Shown piece after piece: positions 17,058-25,496 of a stretch of 45,769 nucleotides of DNA. The first letter of the stretch is position 1, and the number at the start of each line of letters is the position of its first letter. The stretch spans positions 1 through 45,769 of the forward strand of contig CACOUL010000019.1 in the NCBI GenBank assembly GCA_902630355.1, written 5' to 3'. This DNA is from Planctomycetaceae bacterium. Its GTDB lineage: Bacteria; Planctomycetota; Planctomycetia; Pirellulales; UBA7805. The notes below the pieces were generated by a model that did not search any database, had not been told where the DNA came from, and saw nothing but the letters and a program-made list of their open reading frames with translations. A program made the translations under genes and the position numbers.

Positions 17058-17273
17058 CCCTGATCGCGTCAGGGAGCATGGGGGCTGTAGTCCACTGGAG
17101 CGGTTGTGTGGGCTAAAAATGTCGCTTTGGCGGCGACAGCTGCAGCCCGCTCGGCGGGCCGCCTCAGCAACAAATCGGTGCAAGTCAGCGAGCAGAAAAC
17201 GTAACTGTCACAGGCGACAAAAACGGCACCGAAGATATTAAAATTTTGTGAACTTTTTCTTCACATCTTTTTC
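17058..17273 (+). other. Hairpin-rich non-coding segment downstream of rplU
   Basis: Several stem candidates follow each other. CCCTGA-tcgcg-TCAGGG (17058-17074) comes first. GCCCGC-tcg-GCGGGC (17145-17159) is flanked by outer arms GGCGG (17129) and CCGCC (to 17163). A CGGTGC arm at 17176 pairs perfectly with GCACCG at 17226-17231. TGTGAA/TTCACA (17247-17265) runs into TCTTTTT and could be a weak terminator. No open frame here looks coding. It may be the structured 3' region of the rplU transcript or an independent RNA. I cannot match it to a known RNA family. Confidence 0.35.
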
Positions 17274-17386
17274 CCGAAGGAAATCGATCAAACGGCGCCA
17301 AAAGTAAAAAAACGTCGGAAAAAACCTGCGATTGCAGACCCCCGTACCAGCGGGTATGCTGTCAGGGCTTGCGAAATGGTGATTTT

Positions 17387-17413
17387 GTAAACCCTTAATT
17401 GGTATTGGTTTAC
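17387..17413. promoter_or_regulatory. Inverted repeat upstream of the nrdJ promoter
   Basis: GTAAACC (17387-17393) and GGTTTAC (17407-17413) are perfect 7-bp arms separated by 13 bp, ending 19 bp before the -35 element of the nrdJ promoter. The position suits an activator or repressor operator. The binding protein is unknown. Confidence 0.4.
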
Positions 17414-17432
17414 GAAATTTGTGAAATAACGA

Positions 17433-17460
17433 TTGACGGAGTATAAAAAGGCTCTACAAT
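17433..17460 (+). promoter_or_regulatory. Promoter of nrdJ
   Basis: TTGACG (17433-17438) and TACAAT (17455-17460) are separated by 16 bp, close to the sigma70 consensus. Transcription would start near 17467, giving a leader of about 205 nt before the nrdJ ATG. That leader includes a G-run hairpin candidate (CGGGG at 17533, CCCCG at 17547). The two NrdR-like boxes begin directly after the -10 element. Confidence 0.65.
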
Positions 17461-17470
17461 CACCGCCTCG

Positions 17471-17517
17471 CAACACGATGTTGTAGTTCAAAGGGCATCA
17501 ACTACAATATATTGGTG
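17471..17517. promoter_or_regulatory. Tandem NrdR boxes upstream of nrdJ
   Basis: The core CAATATATTG (17505-17514) matches the NrdR box core CWATATATWG at all ten positions. A second, weaker core CACGATGTTG (17474-17483; 7 of 10) begins exactly 31 bp upstream. Paired boxes three helical turns apart (31-32 bp) are the established NrdR arrangement at ribonucleotide reductase genes. The TTGTAG of one box and CTACAA of the next could also pair as an RNA hairpin. Binding would block the adjacent promoter. Confidence 0.7.
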
Positions 17518-17673
17518 GTTGTTTAACTCTTTCGGGGGGGGAAGAGCCCCGTTTCCTCGAGAGAACCATTGCCAGCAAGGCCAAGGGGGTCAGGCAGGCA
17601 CGGATTTAACTATATATTTGTTCAGTAATGTTGGTATGGATGCCCGCTCCTCTAGCCCGAAAGGATTCGCGCG

Positions 17674-20600
17674 ATGGCTACTGTCGACGTGGACGTTTCC
17701 GCAAAAAAACTGATGGACCCGAAGAACAAGGAAACGACTGAGGGACTTCGTTTTGAACCCTATTTCTGTCCCGTCGATCTGACCGATCCCTTTGAAAGCG
17801 TCGCCTGGGAAAAGCGAAGCGCGCAGATCAAGGGTGAGAACGGTGAACTCCTCTTTGAGCAATCCGATTGCGAAATCCCGGCTGATTGGAGTCAACTGGC
17901 CACCAACATCGTCGTGAGCAAATACTTTTACGGTGAAGTGGGAACCCCCGAGCGGGAACACAGTGTTCGACAATTGATTCATCGCGTGAGCCGTACAATC
18001 ACCGACTGGGGATTGGCGGACGGTTATTTTGCCTCGCCGGAGGACGGTGAACATTTTTATCGGGACCTTACCTGGCTCTGTCTCAATCAACACGGAGCAT
18101 TCAATTCCCCCGTGTGGTTTAATGTCGGGCTCTATCATCAATATGGCGTGACCGGTGCTCAGTGTAACTGGCACTGGGATCAAGAATCTCAGTCGGTAAG
18201 TCAGCCCGAAAACCCGTACGAATATCCGCAAGGTTCGGCCTGCTTTATTCAAAGCGTGACCGACAACATGGAAGCGATTATGGGCTTGGCCACAAGCGAA
18301 GCGATGCTGTTCAAGTTCGGCAGCGGAACCGGCACCGATTTATCCACCTTGCGATCGCATCGAGAAAAGCTCTCTGGTGGTGGTCGTCCCTCCGGACCGC
18401 TCTCGTTTATGCGGGTCTACGATCAAATCGCTGGCGTAGTGAAAAGTGGTGGAAAGACCCGACGGGCAGCTAAAATGCAGTCCCTGAAGGTTTGGCATCC
18501 GGATATTATGGATTTCATCGAGTGCAAAGCCAAAGAAGAAGCCAAAGCGCATTGCTTGATTGAAAAAGGTGGCTACGAAGCGAATTTCAACGGGGAAGCC
18601 TACAGCTCCATTATGTTCCAGAACGCAAACCTCTCGGTGCGCGCCACGGACGATTTCATGAATGCTGTGGTTGAGGATGCGGAATGGGAAACACGTTGGG
18701 TCACCGATTCTCGTAAACGCGGACCTAAATACCAGGCCCGCGAAATCATGCAGCGAATGGCGGAGATGGCATGGCAATGTGGTGATCCGGGTGTCCAGTA
18801 CGACACCACGATCAACCGATGGCACACCTGCCCCAATTCTGGTCGGATCAATGCAAGCAACCCGTGCAGCGAATACATGTTCCTCGATGACACGGCCTGC
18901 AATCTCGCCAGCATTAATCTCATGAAAATGGTCGGTGAAGATGGCTCGTTCGATACAGAGCGATTCGTAAAGGCCTGTCGCGTTTTCTTTGTGGCTCAAG
19001 AGATTCTGGTCGATCATGCGAGCTATCCGACCGCGGTGATTGCGGCAAACAGCCACCGCTACCGCCCGCTGGGCCTGGGTTACTCTAATCTTGGCAGCCT
19101 ATTGATGACTTCCGGTCATGCCTATGACTCCGATGCCGGTTACGGCATCTGTGGCGCCATCACAGCGCTTCTTCATGGAGCCGCAAATCTTACGAGCGCC
19201 GAAATGGCGGCGGCAGTCGGAACCTTTGACGGTTTTCAGTCGAACCGTGAGGAAATGCTCCGCGTGATGCAGATGCACCGAGATGCCGTCGAGCAAATCA
19301 ATCCGGCGTGCCCCAAAACGCTCAAGCAGTCCGCGCGTGATCTCTGGGAGCAGGTGATCGCGGCTGGTGACAAGAATGGATTCCGCAATGCCCAGGCGAC
19401 GGTTCTGGCACCCACAGGAACGATTAGTTTTCTGATGGATTGCGATACCACGGGAATTGAGCCCGATATCGCGCTCGTTAAGTACAAGCAGTTGGCCGGC
19501 GGTGGCATGCTGAAGATCCTCAATAAGTCCGTGCCTCAGGCGCTGGCGACGTTGGGATACGACCAACCGCAAATCGAGTCCATCACTGCGTACATCGATA
19601 GCAACGACAAGATTGAAGGCGCTCCAGACATCAAAGAGGAAGATCTTCCGGTTTTCGATTGTGCTTTTGAGCCAACCGGTGGGGGTCGATCGATCAACTG
19701 GAAAGCGCATGTGAGAATGATGGCAGCGGCCCAACCATTTCTCTCTGGCGCCATTTCCAAAACGGTCAATATGCCATCGACGACGACAGTCGAAGATGTT
19801 GCGGAAGCCTACACTTGGGGTTGGCGATTGGGACTCAAGGCCCTGGCAATCTATCGTGACGGGTCTAAGCAGAGCCAACCACTATCGACGGCTACCGAGG
19901 GTGACAAGGCGGATAAAAAACAGGTCACCAAGCCTCGAAGGGAGCGGCTTCCCGACACGCGGCAGTCGATTACCCATAAATTCAGTGTCGATGGACACGA
20001 GGGCTACCTTAACGTCGGTCTTTATGAAGATGGACGACCTGGGGAAGTTTTCATCACGATGGCCAAAGAGGGAAGTACCATCGGTGGACTCATGGACTCT
20101 TTCGGAACTGCCGTCTCGATGAGCCTCCAATATGGCGTGCCATTGGAAGTGTTGGTTAACAAATTCTCCCATACGCGATTCGACCCGATGGGTTTCACTA
20201 AAAATCCTGACATTCGTTACGCGAAGAGCCTCGTCGATTACATCTTCCGTTGGATGGGCTGTCAGTTCTTGCCCGGATTCCGCGAGGCCAATCTGGGAAT
20301 TCCCCCAAAGCCGAAAGCAGGGGAAAATAAGCCGGGAGGTGACGAGGAAACGGTTACGCCGCCCGTCGCCACGAAGGCCGACGGGCAGGCCAACGGTCAG
20401 GGAGCGACCACCAATACCGCCCCAACGCCCACGGTGTCCAAAACCTCGACGAACGGGAATGGGCACGCCCATGACAATGGCAACGGACAGCATGGCAAAA
20501 AGTCGCGTATTTCCAGCGAACAGTTTGCAACGCAAGCAGATGAGCATGAAACTGTGATAAGCAAACAGTTTTCCAGTTTTGAACTTGATGCTCCAAGTTG

Positions 20601-20682
20601 TGATAACTGTGGATCAATCACGGTCCGTAATGGAAATTGTCACCTCTGTCATAACTGCGGAAACAGCATGGGTTGCTCTTAG
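17674..20682 (+). CDS. nrdJ: Vitamin B12-dependent (class II) ribonucleotide reductase
   Basis: A 1002-residue adenosylcobalamin-dependent reductase of ribonucleotides to deoxyribonucleotides. The active-site triad is Asn396-x-Cys398-x-Glu400 in ASNPCSEYMFLDD. The redox cysteine pair corresponds to Cys190 (GSACFIQSV) and Cys409 (DTACNLASINL). PTGTISFLMDCDTTGIEPD is the phosphate-binding loop. Residues about 760-865 form a TSCPD domain (KFSVDGHEGYLNVGL; GGLMDSFGTAVSMSL). A Gly/Asn/His-rich linker follows, then a C-terminal tail with CDNC, CHLCHNC and a final Cys, which should shuttle electrons to the active site. I see no N-terminal ATP-cone. It is monocistronic with its own promoter, NrdR boxes and terminator. 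Confidence 0.95.
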   Translation: MATVDVDVSAKKLMDPKNKETTEGLRFEPYFCPVDLTDPFESVAWEKRSAQIKGENGELLFEQSDCEIPADWSQLATNIVVSKYFYGEVGTPEREHSVRQLIHRVSRTITDWGLADGYFASPEDGEHFYRDLTWLCLNQHGAFNSPVWFNVGLYHQYGVTGAQCNWHWDQESQSVSQPENPYEYPQGSACFIQSVTDNMEAIMGLATSEAMLFKFGSGTGTDLSTLRSHREKLSGGGRPSGPLSFMRVYDQIAGVVKSGGKTRRAAKMQSLKVWHPDIMDFIECKAKEEAKAHCLIEKGGYEANFNGEAYSSIMFQNANLSVRATDDFMNAVVEDAEWETRWVTDSRKRGPKYQAREIMQRMAEMAWQCGDPGVQYDTTINRWHTCPNSGRINASNPCSEYMFLDDTACNLASINLMKMVGEDGSFDTERFVKACRVFFVAQEILVDHASYPTAVIAANSHRYRPLGLGYSNLGSLLMTSGHAYDSDAGYGICGAITALLHGAANLTSAEMAAAVGTFDGFQSNREEMLRVMQMHRDAVEQINPACPKTLKQSARDLWEQVIAAGDKNGFRNAQATVLAPTGTISFLMDCDTTGIEPDIALVKYKQLAGGGMLKILNKSVPQALATLGYDQPQIESITAYIDSNDKIEGAPDIKEEDLPVFDCAFEPTGGGRSINWKAHVRMMAAAQPFLSGAISKTVNMPSTTTVEDVAEAYTWGWRLGLKALAIYRDGSKQSQPLSTATEGDKADKKQVTKPRRERLPDTRQSITHKFSVDGHEGYLNVGLYEDGRPGEVFITMAKEGSTIGGLMDSFGTAVSMSLQYGVPLEVLVNKFSHTRFDPMGFTKNPDIRYAKSLVDYIFRWMGCQFLPGFREANLGIPPKPKAGENKPGGDEETVTPPVATKADGQANGQGATTNTAPTPTVSKTSTNGNGHAHDNGNGQHGKKSRISSEQFATQADEHETVISKQFSSFELDAPSCDNCGSITVRNGNCHLCHNCGNSMGCS

Positions 20683-20710
20683 TTGCGAGAGAATCCCTTG
20701 AACGCAATCC

Positions 20711-20743
20711 AAGAGGCACCCTCCACCGGGTGCCTCTTTTTTT
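20711..20743 (+). terminator. Intrinsic terminator of nrdJ
   Basis: AAGAGGCACCC (20711-20721) and GGGTGCCTCTT (20728-20738) form a perfect 11-bp stem with a 6-nt loop, followed by a T run. It lies 28 bp after the nrdJ stop and reaches the last codon of the convergent glnE. The opposite strand has no matching T-tract after the stem, so it mainly serves nrdJ. Confidence 0.92.
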
Positions 20744-23700
20744 ATGTATGTATTTCCCGAGTGCCTATTCTCTTATCGCACAGCACCCTCTCCAACAGGT
20801 CTCGATTTTGCCGCCGAGCCTGATCGACTGATTGCTGCAACTCGTCTGCGGTACCTGCGCTCAACATGAACGCTAATTTTGAGAGCCCCTCGTCGGTAGG
20901 CAACAGCGTGGGTGATGTCCCCTCCATCCACTGCCGTCGGGTTTCCAGCGTCCGGAGGAGTCGATAATTGTGTTTCAAAATCTCGTAATCTTGCGTGGCA
21001 AGCAAATCTTTTTCCCTCAACGCGAGAAGGGCAGCCAAGGTGTTGGATTGGCGGAGAGTCGGATGGATAGATCCGTAATAAATCTGCATCACCTGCGCGA
21101 TAAATTCGATATCCAGAATTCCTCCTCTTCCCAGATGAAAGTCTTCGGGAAGTGCGTTTGCTTCCGCCTGTTCGCGCAGTCGCCATGCTTCATCTGTAAG
21201 ATTCCAAGGCATCGCTTCGAGAAATGCAATCTGGTGAACGGCTTCCATGGTTTTGCTATGGATAACCTCATTTCCGAGAACGACGCGAGCGCGAGAAAGT
21301 GCCATCCGCTCCTGCAAGGTGGCACGATCACCTTGGAAATAATCCAAAAGCCCTGACAAGGAAATTGCCAATGGAGCACCGACCGACCGAAGCGGGAGTT
21401 CAACACCATAAAGACGCCCGTACGGACCCCGGCGAGTCACACGCTGTATTACTCGCTGACTCAATTCCTCGAAAAAATGTTGGTTGGATGTTACCTGTTG
21501 ATGTTTTCGTTCACTTCTGCGGTGTTGTGTCCCACCATCCGCCTCGAAAAGAAAGACTAACTCCAAATCTCCCCCGTAACCCATCTCGCGTCCGCCGAGG
21601 CGACCAAGGGCAAGAATGACAAATTCCGCGATGTGCCCCGCTCGCGGGCCCATCGCGATCACTGGTTCACCACATCGGCGAACCCAGGCAGAATACTCAA
21701 CTCTCGCCCATTGCCTTAAACAGGTGTCGGCAATATCAGCCAACGCCCCACTCGTCGCTTCAACCCGCTCCTTCCCCACAATATCTCGCACTCCGACGCG
21801 AAGAATCTGGGATTTATTAAAACTTTGAATCATCGGATCGATATCTTCCGCGCCCCCGCAAAGTTCCAAGAGGGCCGCCTCTTGCTGCTGGAAGTCTGGT
21901 AACTTCTTGAGCATCAATCCATCCATCAATTCATCGATCATACCTGGATTTCGATTAAGAATATTCGATAGATAGGGACTGTTTGCACACAGATTAACGT
22001 AGAGTTTCAGTGAAGCCCGATTGAAACTAAAGAGTTCCCAAAGCACCCCTTTTCCACCCAAGGAATCACTCGTTCGACAAAGCTTCATGAGAGTCGAGTC
22101 GGGGTCGGGAAATTGACTTACTTCTCGCAGGAGGTCCCCCGCAATCGTCGCCAAAAAATAACGGCATCGCCGAGTCGAAAGAAATGGAACCGTCTCTCGC
22201 GTGAGATCCATTAAATGCTTGTATGCGCGGTCCGGATCCTTGAAAGAATATTTTCCGAGAATTGCATCAATCCGTTCGGGCGGCGGCGCGGGGTCGAGAA
22301 TCAGGTCGATCTCGGGTGATTCTTCACTATCGGTCGCAAAAGCATCGTGCAACAGATGATTGAGAACGCGTCGATTTTCCTCTGTGATTCTCGAATATGC
22401 TTCTGTAAACGACTGTCCGCCGCTGCGGTCCACCGGTGCATACCCGAGGTCCTCCGCCAACTGGTCACGTTCTCTGCCTTCTCGGGGCAAACGATATGCC
22501 TGCGGCCCAAAGGTCAACTGCAGGCGATGTTCCACACTACAGAGAAAGCGATAATTATCCGCAAGCAGAGACTGTTCTTGATCGCGCAAGCAGCCTTCCG
22601 CTCCCAGTCGTTCGATCGCTTGCAGTGTGTTGGAAACGCGAACCGAGGAAATCTCTCCCCCATGCAGGAGTTGTAAAAACTGAATCACGAATTCGATATC
22701 GCGTATCCCACCTCGACCTTTCTCCAGGTCGACGGTTTCTTCTCCGGCAGTTCGCGTCAACTGTTCGATGCGGCGCTTTAACGCTTTGATTTCTGTGATC
22801 TCAGCAACACTCAAGTAATGCGGATAGATCCATGAATCCAAGCGGGAAAGAAACTGTTCGCCCAGATCCAGGTCACCTGCTACCGGACGGGATTTGATCA
22901 ATGCCTGACGCTCCGAGGTTCGGCCTGACACGTCAAAGTATCGCCAAGCCTCCTTGGTGGTCATCACCACAGAGTCGATCGTTGATTTCAGCGGATAGTT
23001 AATTTGATAAATGGCCTCTTCATTCAACGTGGTGCCCAGCAGTTTTTTTAAATCTTCGACAATTGCACTAAAAAATAATCGATTTGCTTGGGACCGCGAC
23101 CCGTCAGTCTCACCATCGCCTCCATAAATACACATTAACTCCAGTTCATTTGAATAATTCATCTCCTGGCCACCCAATTTACCCAGGCCAATGAGGACAA
23201 GTTGGGTGCGCTCTCCATCAGTCCCACGCGGAACTCCGCATCGCTCTTCATATTTCTTCAATAAATATTTGATAGCCACATCCAGGATGATTGAACACAC
23301 ACTCGAAATTTGATTCGCCACCACTTCCAAACGAAGATCGGAGATCAACGAACCATACGCGATTCGAAATAACTCGCGGTTCTTCCAAGTCCCGAGCAAG
23401 GCGGCGACATTTTTGAAATCGCTCTGAATAGACTCTACCGAGTCATAAAGTGCTCGCGCCCGCCGACTAAGGTCTCGTCCGAACTGCTCTCCGTCCGCAA
23501 GAACGTGAAGCATATGATGGTCGAGGCAAAGGTGGCTGCTTAAATACGGACTTGTGGTCAACACCGTAAGTAGGTGAATCAGAATATCCGGCGACGACAC
23601 CAAAAGCTGTCGTAGCACCGCGTCCGCGGAACTGCGGTTCACCAAATCTGCCAAATCCGTGAGCACTCTATCCGGATCATTTGACGTCGGCAAAGAATGT

Positions 23701-23897
23701 TCAAGCTGTTCGCTCAATCGGGACAGATCTGCGGTAGAAGCACCACAGTTGGCTATCGTGCGAAGATGGTCCGTTGCCTGGGATACATTTTTCAGGCCCC
23801 ACCCGGAGAGCTGATCGGCAGTTAATTTTTCGAAACCCGTATCCATAAGCGTGGCTTGAACGTCTTCCGTTAGCAGCAGTCTCTGAAGCCTACACAA
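20742..23897 (-). CDS. glnE: Bifunctional glutamine synthetase adenylyltransferase/deadenylylase, divergent catalytic motifs
   Basis: A 1051-residue GlnE-family protein with two nucleotidyltransferase modules, each followed by a helical bundle. In E. coli the N-terminal half removes and the C-terminal half adds AMP on glutamine synthetase under PII control. The family signatures ALIKSRPVAGDLDLG, GRGGIRDIEFVIQFLQLLHGG and ALSRARVVLGN are clear. The catalytic motifs differ from E. coli. In the N-half, SSDIDL becomes SNELEL and RVDMRLRP becomes YQINYPLK, replacing the third carboxylate with Asn300. In the C-half, SSDLDL becomes GGDLEL and EVDARLRP becomes GVELPLR, retaining acidic residues. The N-terminal activity may therefore be weakened or lost. 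It is last in a def-fmt-miaB-glnE string, 27 bp after miaB. Confidence 0.88.
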   Translation of the reverse strand: MCRLQRLLLTEDVQATLMDTGFEKLTADQLSGWGLKNVSQATDHLRTIANCGASTADLSRLSEQLEHSLPTSNDPDRVLTDLADLVNRSSADAVLRQLLVSSPDILIHLLTVLTTSPYLSSHLCLDHHMLHVLADGEQFGRDLSRRARALYDSVESIQSDFKNVAALLGTWKNRELFRIAYGSLISDLRLEVVANQISSVCSIILDVAIKYLLKKYEERCGVPRGTDGERTQLVLIGLGKLGGQEMNYSNELELMCIYGGDGETDGSRSQANRLFFSAIVEDLKKLLGTTLNEEAIYQINYPLKSTIDSVVMTTKEAWRYFDVSGRTSERQALIKSRPVAGDLDLGEQFLSRLDSWIYPHYLSVAEITEIKALKRRIEQLTRTAGEETVDLEKGRGGIRDIEFVIQFLQLLHGGEISSVRVSNTLQAIERLGAEGCLRDQEQSLLADNYRFLCSVEHRLQLTFGPQAYRLPREGRERDQLAEDLGYAPVDRSGGQSFTEAYSRITEENRRVLNHLLHDAFATDSEESPEIDLILDPAPPPERIDAILGKYSFKDPDRAYKHLMDLTRETVPFLSTRRCRYFLATIAGDLLREVSQFPDPDSTLMKLCRTSDSLGGKGVLWELFSFNRASLKLYVNLCANSPYLSNILNRNPGMIDELMDGLMLKKLPDFQQQEAALLELCGGAEDIDPMIQSFNKSQILRVGVRDIVGKERVEATSGALADIADTCLRQWARVEYSAWVRRCGEPVIAMGPRAGHIAEFVILALGRLGGREMGYGGDLELVFLFEADGGTQHRRSERKHQQVTSNQHFFEELSQRVIQRVTRRGPYGRLYGVELPLRSVGAPLAISLSGLLDYFQGDRATLQERMALSRARVVLGNEVIHSKTMEAVHQIAFLEAMPWNLTDEAWRLREQAEANALPEDFHLGRGGILDIEFIAQVMQIYYGSIHPTLRQSNTLAALLALREKDLLATQDYEILKHNYRLLRTLETRRQWMEGTSPTLLPTDEGLSKLAFMLSAGTADELQQSVDQARRQNRDLLERVLCDKRIGTREIHT

Positions 23898-23924
23898 TTC
23901 CGGGTTCTGGCTACCTCTTTGCCG

Positions 23925-25376
23925 TCAGGGCGAAATGCTATAAACCTCCGGCCCCACATGTTCCGTCTTCACTTCACCGAAGAGTGTGAATGCGTTGGCC
24001 TCATAAATGGTCACATGAAGTAGCTGCCCAATTTGCCTGCGATTACCCTGAAATACAACGATGTCGTCCCCCATGGTTCGTCCCGTAAGTTGCAACTGAT
24101 CGCCTATTTGATTTTGTTTGCGAGACGATTTACTGGGGCCCTCGACAAGTATTTCGTATTGCCTGCCGATCTTTTGCTGATTGGCCTTCTCGCTGATCGA
24201 ATTCTGGATTGCAAGTAGTCGATTGTTTCGCTCTTTTTTGACCTGTTCGGGCACATCATCTGAAAACTTTTCGGCGCCTTTGGTTCCCGGACGTTGGCTG
24301 TATTTAAAAATAAAACTGTTTTTAAAGTGTGATTCTCGAACGAGTTCACAGGTCAATTCAAAATCTTCTTCGGTCTCACCGCAAAAACCGACAATGAAAT
24401 CACTCGTCACTGCAGCGGTCGGTATTTCCTGGCGAATGCGTTGGAGCATTTCTTGATAGTCTTCGACGGTGTAGCCCCTTTTCATCCGCTGTAAAATTGG
24501 GTTGGAGCCACTCTGAGCCGGCACATGCAAATAATGGGCACATTTTGGCAAACTTCCCACCGCCTGAAGTAAATCGTCACCCATATCGCGCGGATAATTC
24601 GTGACAAATTTAAGTCGATCAATACCAGGAATTTCGCTGAGCATACATAACAAATCACTCAATCGCGTCGTCTTGCCACCTTCTTTAAATCGGTAGCTAT
24701 TGACGGTTTGTCCGAGCAGTGTCACCTCACGACAACCCTCGTCAGCAAGCTGCTTCGCCTCGGCAAAAATTTGCTTTGGGTGACGGCCCTGCTCGGGGCC
24801 CCGCACCTTTGGAACGATGCAGTAGGTACAAAACTTATCGCAGCCAATTTGTATCCTGACGAATGCTTGGTAGCGGGAAGGTCTCATTTCCGGAGTCCGG
24901 AGAGGATCATAACTTTCGAAGCTCTGCTCAATCGTTTTTCTTGCCCCTTGCTGTCGATCGAGGCTCACTTCCATTTGCGGACTCCCACTCGCCGCAATTT
25001 TTTCGATCAGATCGGGTATTTGTTGGAGTTGCCCAGGTCCCACAACAAGATCAACATACGGTGCTCGCTGAAAAACCTGTTGCTGATGGTTTTGTGCCAT
25101 ACAGCCAATGACGCCCAAAATTTTTCCCGGGTGTTGGCGTTTCAGGTGCTTGAGACGCCCCAAAGCAGAGTAAATTTTCTCTTCCGCATGCTCACGGACG
25201 CTACAGGTGTTGAATAAGATCACATCGGCCTTGCGAGGACGATCTGCGAGCGCGTAACCACGATTGCGAAGGCTGGCAACCACCAGTTCGCTGTCCAGAA
25301 TATTCATCTGGCAACCGACCGTTTCAATATAGAGCTTTTTCAAAACTACATTTCCCTGAGATAGCGCCCGGTTCAT
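23925..25376 (-). CDS. miaB: tRNA-2-methylthio-N6-dimethylallyladenosine synthase MiaB
   Basis: A radical SAM methylthiotransferase that adds methylthio to i6A37 of tRNAs reading UNN codons. It has the N-terminal UPF0004 domain with cluster cysteines in TVGCQMN, NTCSVRE and GCMAQ. The radical SAM motif is CDKFCTYC, followed by IVPKVRGPEQGR. A C-terminal TRAM-like region is present (YEILVEGPSKSSRKQNQIG). Start is uncertain: ATG 25376 gives 483 residues, while a TTG at 25343 gives the family-like MKKLYIETVGCQMN. The frame is open to 25481, but that extension is basic and unlike MiaB. It follows fmt on the minus strand. Confidence 0.93.
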   Translation of the reverse strand: MNRALSQGNVVLKKLYIETVGCQMNILDSELVVASLRNRGYALADRPRKADVILFNTCSVREHAEEKIYSALGRLKHLKRQHPGKILGVIGCMAQNHQQQVFQRAPYVDLVVGPGQLQQIPDLIEKIAASGSPQMEVSLDRQQGARKTIEQSFESYDPLRTPEMRPSRYQAFVRIQIGCDKFCTYCIVPKVRGPEQGRHPKQIFAEAKQLADEGCREVTLLGQTVNSYRFKEGGKTTRLSDLLCMLSEIPGIDRLKFVTNYPRDMGDDLLQAVGSLPKCAHYLHVPAQSGSNPILQRMKRGYTVEDYQEMLQRIRQEIPTAAVTSDFIVGFCGETEEDFELTCELVRESHFKNSFIFKYSQRPGTKGAEKFSDDVPEQVKKERNNRLLAIQNSISEKANQQKIGRQYEILVEGPSKSSRKQNQIGDQLQLTGRTMGDDIVVFQGNRRQIGQLLHVTIYEANAFTLFGEVKTEHVGPEVYSISP

Positions 25377-25496
25377 CCTAACATGATTGCTTGCCGATTG
25401 ACGAGGGGAAGGCGACCACACAGCGGCTATCCAGTGATGGCGACGACCACTCTTCGGTATTTTTTGCCGATCCGGACGCAACGATCCAATGAATGA

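Noticed and set aside
17112-17135. tmRNA-like tag reading AKNVALAA inside a structured interval
   Set aside because: No stop codon follows the tag, and neither the tRNA-like 5' and 3' ends nor a T-arm GGTTCRANTCC can be found in standard or permuted order.
17171-17215. Cobalamin-riboswitch-like words GGTGCAAGTC and AACTGTCA upstream of a B12-dependent enzyme gene
   Set aside because: Only two of the several conserved blocks are present. The GCCACTG block and the AGYCMGGAGACC box are missing, the segment lies upstream of the nrdJ promoter, and the GGTGC arm pairs better with GCACC at 17226.
18340-19878. Two long minus-strand frames inside nrdJ
   Set aside because: Antisense shadows of a fully conserved reductase, without start signals or domains.
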